A stretch of 64,000 bases of DNA from assembly GCF_040712315.1 (NCBI RefSeq), contig NC_134015.1, forward strand, positions 12,854,945-12,918,944, given 5' to 3'. Numbering within the stretch: the stretch's first letter is position 1; every line of letters begins with the position of its first letter. The position numbers and the translations under genes are program-made. Below the pieces are notes generated by a model. It saw only the letters and a program-made list of their open reading frames with translations. It was not told the origin of the DNA and did no database searches. The stretch comes from Castanea sativa. Taxonomy: Eukaryota > Streptophyta > Magnoliopsida > Fagales > Fagaceae. Shown piece after piece: positions 56,992 to 64,000 of this stretch.

Positions 56992-57563
56992 TGAAGAGGA
57001 ATAAAATGAGCATGACGGGTCTACGTGGTGGATGTGACGACACGGGGATGACGGATTGATGGTCAACAGTCAGGGAGCTCGGATCCACAGTGGACGGATA
57101 GATATAGCACATCAGTCATTGGTTCCATTAATTCTAGAATAGGGTTTTCACTTTACAACTAAGTCTGGTATGGCTTTGCTTGGTCTCCGCAAAATCGTGC
57201 AGAAGAAGAATCATTGCGTCACACGTTTAAGCCTTGATCAAGGGACTCCTACAAGGAAAAGAATTCTGGGAGGTGTGTAAAAGGAAAGAGTTCTAATTCT
57301 ATAAGGAAAGGACTTCATGAACAAAGCACGGAAGTTAAAACCCTACACTACTATAAATACCTTAAAACCCTCATAAATCAAGGTACGCATAATTGACTCA
57401 ACTCTGGCACTTTAGGGTTGTGAAAAGTTCTAACTTGGCCTTCGGAGGGTTTTTGGCCGGCACCACACCGGTGCTCTCTGATAGGTCTTTGTTTTTCGTT
57501 TTGTAGGTGTTGTTTCGATTTAAGAGTGCGTGTAGCTTACTGGTGATTTTTTTGGCTTCATCA
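56992..57563 (+). repeat. 3' LTR of the gypsy element
   Basis: Near-identical to 51726-52296, including the TATA box at 57351. Most differences between the two LTRs are transitions. The target duplication GGATT follows at 57564. Confidence 0.95.
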
Positions 57564-57568
57564 GGATT

Positions 57569-58204
57569 TAAACATTTACCTTTAGACACACTAGCAAATA
57601 GAGATGCATGCAATTTCCTTTTTATTATACGACATAAGTTTTAAACTCAATTATTTATAATCCATCGACATTTAATTTAAAGTTCTTATAAGTTTCAAAA
57701 TTATTTATTTATGATTTAATTTTGTACTAAATTTTATAGAAATTTCATTTTTTTTTAGAGAGTTTTAACCTATGACGTCTGCTTCTGATTTCTGATGATA
57801 CTTTTTATCATCAGACCAAAACACCAATCAGTTTTTGGTGTAAGCAGGGATTGAATTTCAGATCTCTTATTCAACCATCAGAAACTTTACTAGTTGAGCT
57901 AACTGAAACCTACATTTGAGCTAACTGGAACCCACATTAAAAATTTCCTTTTTACTACACAATATAAGATTTTGTGAGAAAACTATCTTCCATATTATTT
58001 TTAAGCTAGTATACTTCTGAAAATATTTATGGTTGCATGTTGAAAAAATTCCAAACCTCCACCGTCCCACCAAATTGGGCGGGTTAGTTTTAATTATTTT
58101 TTTATAATAAACTTAAATTTTTATTTTATCACATTTATGAATAAGTTTAGAAAGTACTTCCTATTAGTCTTATAAGTTCCATAGAAGAACTTGCAATAAA
58201 AATA
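57569..58204. other. Spacer between the two retroelements
   Basis: AT-rich. A TTTGATGATAAAAAGTATCATCAG-like inverted pair occurs near 57790-57815 and ACTAACTGGAACCCACATT-type direct repeats near 57900-57935. No gene seen. Confidence 0.4.
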
Positions 58205-58360
58205 TAAACCATGAAAGTAAATTATATATAGAAAGTGTCCACTTAAGTGGACACTTTCTATAATTTACTTTCATGGTTTATACTTTCTATAATTAAGTGG
58301 ACACTTTCTATAATTTACTTTCATGGTTTATACTTTCTATAATTTACTTTCTATAAGTCG
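58205..58360. repeat. Palindrome followed by 50-bp tandem copies
   Basis: A near-perfect inverted repeat centres on ACTTAAGT (58241-58248) with arms 58205-58244 and 58245-58280, differing by a 4-base TATA insert. The right arm is repeated head to tail from 58295 at a 50-bp spacing (AAGTGGACACTTTCTATAA), then as a shorter third copy. It can form a long hairpin. Confidence 0.9.
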
Positions 58361-58672
58361 TGTGTACTTTCGATCCCGGAGAAAGCTTACCAACCATTGA
58401 CAATTCATAATAAATTTTATAATTTTTAAAGTAGGGGTGTTGAACTATATATATTTGGGAGAGAGTGACCACAAATTTGGGCTAGGTATAATTTTCTTCC
58501 TAATACTTTTAAATCTTATATATAATTAAAAAAATTTAGAATTATAGGGGGTCACTCATGGCCCCTTGTTTAGTTTAGGCTTTAGCTATAGTTCTGCTGC
58601 TACTCGCAGTTATATTGGCTTCCCGTATTTGCTTGGTAAAAAATAAAATATAAAAGAGCCTAAGAGCATCTT
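58361..58672. other. Spacer before the copia element
   Basis: AT-rich, no gene. It ends in GAGCATCTTCAATA, which looks like a PIF/Harbinger-type MITE end continuing after the copia insertion at 63188. Confidence 0.45.
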
Positions 58673-58705
58673 CAATATTTAAAGGTTGATTTTTGTGCTT
58701 TAAAA

Positions 58706-59344
58706 ATGAAGAAACAAGTTGTTGATTCTCTTAAGGTCATTTCGGAAATTACAAAGCTTGAGGCTTTTGATGGAAATAATTTTAAGCGTTGGAAAGAAAG
58801 GGTTTTACCCATCTTGGAATTTACCGAAATTGACCGGGTTCTTTATGAGCCTAAACCCAAAGATGATCCTAAAAATATAGCAAAGTGGGAAAAAACAAAT
58901 AAATTATGTGTTCATACTATTAAGTGTGGTTTATCTAACAAGTTGTTTGATAATTATTGTCATTTTACTTGTGCTAAAGATTTATAGGATGAACTTAATG
59001 GTCGTTATGGGTTTGAGGATGAGGGTGCTAAAAAGTTTGCTATGGCTAAATTTATGTCTTTTCAAATGGTTGAGGAAAAAAGTGTTTCTAGCCAAATTGA
59101 AGATTTTCAAAAATTAGTATCTGACTTAGCCAAAGAGGGTGATGTCTTACCCGAGAGGTTTGTGGCTCATGGCCTTGTGTTTAAGTTACCGGACTCTTGG
59201 AAAGAGTATAAACACCGGTATAGCCACCATAGAACCTATTTGAATCTTCAACAAACTATCATTGATATTCAAATTGAAGAAACAAATAGGATGTCGGAAA
59301 AGGTTTCTAGAGCTAAAGAAAATGAAAGAATGTGGAATTATTAA
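58706..59344 (+). pseudogene. Copia gag, broken
   Basis: MKKQVVDSLKVISEITKLEAF then FDGNNFKRWKERVLPILEF are typical of copia gag (UBN2 type). One frame runs from 58706 to 59344 with a TAG at 58985. The C-terminal zinc knuckle is missing: at about 59320 the sequence passes straight into integrase in another frame. It would form the particle shell if intact. Confidence 0.88.
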
Positions 59345-61829
59345 TTCACTAAGTGAAGAAAATATGGACCAATGTGAAATTTGTGCCGAAACTAAAATCA
59401 CCAAGAAACCTTGTAAATCCATAACAAGAGAAACCGAGCTTCTTGGATTGGCACATAGTGACTTGGGTGATTTAAAACACACCATGACTAGAGGTGGTAA
59501 AAGATTTTATGTGATCTTTGTTGATGACCACTCTAGATTCACTAAACTTTATTTACTAAGAACCAAAGATGAAGCTTTGGAGATGTTTATAAAGTATAAA
59601 AGTGAAGTTGAGAACCAAAAGAATCAAAGTATTAAAAGACTTAGAACTGATAGAGGTGGTGAATATGAGTCTAATCCTTTTAAGGAATTTTGTGAACAAA
59701 ATGGCATAATACATGAGGTAACCCCACCTTACTCACTGGAATCTAATGGAATAGCCGAAAGGAAAAATGGAACTCTTACAGAGATGATGAATGCTATGCT
59801 TATTAGTTCTAGGCTATCTTCCAACATGTGGGGGGAGACCATTCTTTCGGCTTGCCATATTCAAAATAAGGTACCTCATAAGAAAACCGGTAAAACTCCT
59901 TATGAACTTTGGGAATGGCGTAAGCCTAACTTGGAATACCTCAAAGTGTGGGGGTGCTTGGCTAAGGTCATGCTACCCGAGCCTAAAAGGAGAAAGCTTG
60001 GTTCTAGAACATGTGATTGTGTGTTTATTGGTTATGCTTGCAATAGTTCATGCTATAGATTTCTTGTCATCAAAAGTGATATATTAGAATCATACACTAT
60101 TATTGAATCCAAAAATGCCATATTCTTTGAGCATGTGTTTCCTTTGAAAAATAAGGAAAAAGTATTGCATGATTCTATTGAAATTTCTAATGACTTTGTT
60201 GATGATGTGCAAGAAATAAGAAGGAGTAAGCGAGCTAGGAAGGAAAAGGATTACGGTAACGATTTCCTTGCCTATGTTGTTGAAGATGAACCTGTAAGTT
60301 ACTATGATGCAATTAAATCCATAGATGCACCTTTTTGGTTGGAAGCAATTAATAATAAATTAGAATCTATTATGTCTAATCATACTTGAGAATTAGTTGA
60401 GCTTCCACCCAAGGTTAAACCTATTAGTTGCAAATGGGTGTTTAAAAGGAAATTAAATCTGGATGGTACAATTGATAAGTTTAAAGCTCGCTTAGTAGCC
60501 AAGGGCTATAAGCAAAAACATAATGTGGATTATTTTGATACTTATTCTCCGGTTACTAGAATTGCATCTATTAGAATTTTATTTGCCATTGCTTCTATTT
60601 ACAAACTTGTAGTACATCAAATGGATGTTAAAACTGCTTTTCTAAATGGTGATTTAGAAGAAGAAATTTATATGGAGCAACCCGAGGGTTTTGTAGTTCT
60701 TGGGCAAGAACATAAAGTTTGTAAGTTGGTTAAATCTTTATATGGTTTAAAACAAGCACCTAAACAATGGCATGAAAAATTTGATAATGTTATGCTTACA
60801 CATGGGTATGTGATCAATGGTGCCGATAAGTGCATATATAGCAAGTTTATTAATAATGAAGGTGTTATTATATGTTTATATGTTGATGACTTACTTATTT
60901 TTGGAACTAGTCTTGATGTTGTGCATGATGCTAAACACTTTCTTGCCACTAATTTTGATATGAAAGATTTGGGTGAGGCAAATAAAATCTTGGGCATCAA
61001 GATCCTTAGGGATAATGATTGCATTACACTATCACAATCTCACTATGTAGAGAAAATTGTTAAAAAGTTTGAACACTTTGATATGTCACCTATGTCTACT
61101 CCTTTCGACTCAAAGGTTCACTTGTTTAAAAATTGTGGTGATAGTGTTTCACAAGACAAATATGCACAAATTATTGGTAGTTTGATGTTTTTGACAAACT
61201 GTACTCGCCCTGATATTGCATATGCTGTTGGTAGATTGAGTAGATATACTCATAATCCTAGTATTGAACATTGGGATGCAATATCTAGACTGTTAAGATA
61301 TTTAAAGGGCACTTTTGATTATAGTTTGTCATATTGTGGTTATCCTGCTATATTAGAAGGATATTGTGATGCTAATTGGATTTCTGATATAGATGAGGTA
61401 AAGTCCACTAGTGGATATGTATTCACACTAGCTGGAGGGGCTGTCTCTTGGAAATCATCCAAGTAGACTTGTATAGCGAGATCCACCATAGAATCAGAGT
61501 TAGTAGCCTTAGAAAAGGCTAGGTCTGAAGCCGAGTGGCTTAGGAGTTTGTTAATTGATATACCATTGTATACTAACTCTATTGCCTCTATTTGCATGCA
61601 TTGTGATTGCCAGGCTGCCATAGCACGTGCTAAGAACAAAATCTATAATGGGAAAAGTCGACATATCCGATGGAGGCACAATATTGTGAGGCAGCTCATT
61701 GATAATGGTGTAATGTCCTTGGACTTTGTGAGGTCAGAAAGGAATTTGGCCAATCCTTTGACCAAGCCACTAGCAAGAAGGCTAGTGAGTGAGACATCGA
61801 GGGGGATAGGACTGATACCCAAATTGTGA
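59320..61829 (+). pseudogene. Copia pol (integrase, RT, RNase H), broken
   Basis: One frame covers the end of the pre-integrase zinc region (CEICAETK), the integrase core (from LAHSDLGD, FVDDHSR, to the ESNGIAERKNGTL part with the last acid), reverse transcriptase ([12 protein letters not shown]; active-site YVDDLLIFG near 60880) and RNase H (GYCDANW; KSRHIRWRHN). Stops are TGA at 60387, where Trp is expected, and TAG at 61464, where Gln is expected. Otherwise it is well preserved, so the loss is recent. Protease is absent. Confidence 0.93.
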
Positions 61830-62389
61830 CACTATGGCCAATGCCCAACCTCTATCATGGGTGATTCCACGCAAGGGGTTAAATGGGTAGAGGTCATTTG
61901 TGGTCCATGTGGGGACTGTCAGTTTTATGTGTTCCGCTATCTCATTGAGGAGATTAGTGATGAGTCCATCCCTATGGCGTGAGACAGTGCTAAGTTGCAA
62001 ATTGCTGGAGGTTGAGCTCTAGCTTTTAATGGATCCCTATTCCCTACCTGTTGGGATGGGGTGTACTGCACACACTCTTGATGGATGCCACCTATGTAGG
62101 AGTGGAAGTTGTGCCGCTTCCTATGAGATTTGGGTAGGTCTCTAGAGCTCTCATGAAACCCAGTGGCGCATGGCCTGTATAAGGCGCCAACCCGCTTATG
62201 GAACAACCTTAGTAAAGAAAGGTATGTGGGTGATAAGTTTGGTTATCTAATAGCTTGGTTAAAAGAGTCTAACTCTACCATTTTCTAGTAGTTCCTACTT
62301 ATTTATCCTAAGTATGGTTAAAACCTTATGGTACTATATTGATGCATGTCTTCTTGAGTTTATTGCCTTTCCTAGTCTAGTGTTTGTAA

Positions 62390-62401
62390 CATGTGGGGGA
62401 T
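62390..62401 (+). other. Polypurine tract of the copia element
   Basis: ATGTGGGGGATT lies directly before the LTR start TGTTAGAG, the usual form in plant copia elements. Confidence 0.75.
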
Positions 62402-63187
62402 TGTTAGAGTGAGTGTGTTTCAAACACTTAACATTTGCTTTGTCTCCCACATTGGTTAGGAATAAGTCTTGTTATGAGTTTATAAAACTTTGCACATCTT
62501 AGGTGGTAAAGTTGGAACATAATGGGCTAGGTGTTGGCTTGGGCTTGGGCTTGGGCTTGGGCTTGGGTTTGTTAATTGATTCTTAGGCTGCACCTTTCCT
62601 CTTACTTTTGTTTTAGCCCAAATTTGAGTTGATTTTTGTTATGACCGTTGGGGAGTTTCTGAGCAGCCCGTTGGGCATTTAATATACAGCCTGTTGGGGC
62701 ATTAATTGTGCTGCCCGTTAGTGCAGCCTAGCCCTCCCATCAAATTAGTTTATAAACCCTACAAAACACACTATTCATTACATATTCTTCTCATCTTCTC
62801 CAGCCATAGCAGCTCTCTTTCTCTCTGTTCTGTTCTGTTTTTTTTTTTGTGGCTGCACAGAAATTTTTTGCACAGAAATTTTCTGCTTCATTTTTCTTAA
62901 GGAAAGAAAAGGCAAGTAAGGTTGTTCCTAGTTCTTCTTGCTTGAGTGTGTGATCAACTTGAAGAAATTACTATAGTCTAATCTTGGGGGGTTGTTCGGC
63001 CAAGAGAGCCATTCACACCGAGTTCTACTTCGGGTGGCACGAATCAACCTTTAAAGATAACGCATTTTGCGTGATTCTATAGTTTGTGAGATCTTTCTAA
63101 CTCTATCTATTTAATTTTGTCATTGCTAAATTTTTAGGGTTTGTATTGTTGAATAAAAACTTGTTTATTTATCCATGTTTTCCAACA
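62402..63187 (+). repeat. 3' LTR of the copia element
   Basis: 786 bp from TGTTAGAGTGAG to TTTTCCAACA. TATA at 62750 (GTTTATAAACCC) and a start region around 62780 fit an LTR promoter. It contains four to five GGGCTT units (62537-62568). The 64-codon frame at 62706 is not a gene. No second copy lies upstream of gag. Confidence 0.85.
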
Positions 63188-63349
63188 CAATAGACTAGCC
63201 AAAAGTCATTTTTTGGAGAGCAAAGAAGGATGTACGAGCGCTGGTTCAGTGGCGTCTCAATATCTGGATGAATATAGAATTATAGATCTATTGTGAGTTG
63301 TGTCATTGAAACCTTCATCCCATCTTGTTGTGTTTCCGACTCAAAAACT

Positions 63350-63445
63350 GGTTGGCGTGGGGTTTGTCATTTGGAATGAACGGCATTGGAAGCTCAATGC
63401 ACCCTTGGGAGCTATTGAAGTGGAAGCAAAGGCCTTAGGATGAAT
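63350..63445 (+). pseudogene. RNase H-like fragment of a LINE-type element
   Basis: GVGFVIWNERHWKLN followed by APLGAIEVEAKALG, then TGA, matches the RNase H-like domain found at the end of plant LINE polyproteins and in stand-alone copies. Only about 30 codons are recognisable. Confidence 0.5.
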
Positions 63446-64000
63446 AGTAAAAGCAATAGATGCAGTTGCCTAAAGCCCCAAGTAAAAAAAATGCCTCCAA
63501 ATTTTAACCAATAGTATTATTTATAACGAATAAATAAAATAATTATTTTTTGTCAAATGAAAAACAATCAAAAAAGAGAGAAAAATGTTACATTTATAAT
63601 ATTTTTTACAACATTTTTACAACAAATGCTAAATAATAAGTTGTTACAGCCTGTTATTGATGGCAAACAAATAATTATAGTGGTGTTTTCAAATAGAAAA
63701 CAAGAAGCAACTTAAAACCTAGGATTTGTTGTGAAAAATATTGTGAATGTTGCACTTCTAAAAAATAAAATAGTAATAAGAGTTGAGTTAGCAAACTTTT
63801 ACAAGTTTTCATCTAGGTCTACAATTAACCCCACTTTTTTACTTACTACTATCAATTTGCCACATCAACAAGTGTGAAAAGTTTTGTCAAATTTTTTGTA
63901 TTTATAAAAAAATTCTACGTTATTCATGTTAATTAGTAGTAATTTTATATTTAAGACAATATAATCAATTTTTTCCTTAGGCCTTTAAATGCATCAAGCT
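63446..64000. other. AT-rich right edge
   Basis: No gene seen. TTTACAACATTTTTACAACAAATGC near 63607 and the following AT-rich text resemble common plant MITE-like sequence, but the ends are not visible. Confidence 0.4.

Larger units (their letters stand above)
51726..57563 (+). mobile_element. Ty3/gypsy LTR retrotransposon, Tat-like, defective
   Basis: Two LTRs (571 and 572 bp), TG...CA ends and the perfect 5-bp duplication GGATT at 51721-51725 and 57564-57568 define a 5838-bp insertion. Gag, a CCHC-type knuckle, protease and part of reverse transcriptase follow in gypsy order on the plus strand; RNase H and integrase are missing. An oppositely oriented gene fills the space before the 3' LTR, an arrangement described for Tat-lineage elements such as Grande. 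By eye the LTRs differ at 14 substitutions and one indel (about 2.5%), so insertion is fairly recent. Confidence 0.95.
58678..63187 (+). mobile_element. Ty1/copia retrotransposon lacking its 5' LTR
   Basis: Gag, integrase, reverse transcriptase and RNase H lie in copia order, followed by a 3' LTR. CAATA lies both at 58673-58677 and at 63188-63192, so a 5-bp target duplication seems to bound the element although the 5' LTR and primer binding site are missing. Joining the two flanks gives a continuous GAGCATCTTCAATAGACTAG, which supports this reading. Zinc knuckle, protease and the start of integrase are also deleted. Confidence 0.85.

Overview
The window is nuclear DNA of a flowering plant: spliced genes with GT-AG introns of tens of bases to several kb, AT-rich spacers, and plant gene families (SCD2, CSD1, FRIGIDA-like, PPR) mixed with hAT, PIF/Harbinger, Ty3/gypsy and Ty1/copia elements. 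Gene and repeat style fits a woody eudicot; a Fagales tree such as oak is my guess and is not proven by the sequence.

Layout. 1-1517: first coding exon, minus strand, of a seven-transmembrane CAND2/TPRA1-type protein whose other exons lie off the left edge. 3338-15075: complete 17-exon SCD2 gene (plus), whose large intron 14 carries a 1.28-kb hAT element with a SINE nested in it. 15076-22231: gene-free, with a second SINE, a PIF/Harbinger-like remnant and a 1.37-kb element with long inverted repeats. 22232-26057: complete cytosolic Cu/Zn superoxide dismutase gene (CSD1) with a 5' UTR intron that splits a miR398 target site. 28663-32070: complete three-exon FRIGIDA-like gene. 34366-35115: solo LTR. 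36749-37080: decayed piece of a mannose-6-phosphate isomerase gene. 38240-39790: intronless PPR gene (minus). 42549-48195: nearly complete but decayed 5.6-kb PIF/Harbinger transposon with both of its genes. 50866-51345: small C2-domain-like gene. 51726-57563: Ty3/gypsy (Tat-like) element with both LTRs, a broken gag-pol that lacks RNase H and integrase, and an intact, spliced antisense gene with its own TATA box. 58678-63187: Ty1/copia element with a 3' LTR but no 5' LTR. 63350-63445: a fragment of LINE-type RNase H.

The host genes serve separate cell functions (membrane traffic and cytokinesis, superoxide removal, a flowering/nuclear adaptor family, organelle RNA processing) and show no pathway link. 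The left half is gene-rich with small insertions; the right half from about 42 kb is mainly transposons. Exon borders were placed by eye from splice consensus, reading frame and remembered family sequences; no database search was run. I found no CRISPR array, rRNA or convincing tRNA gene.
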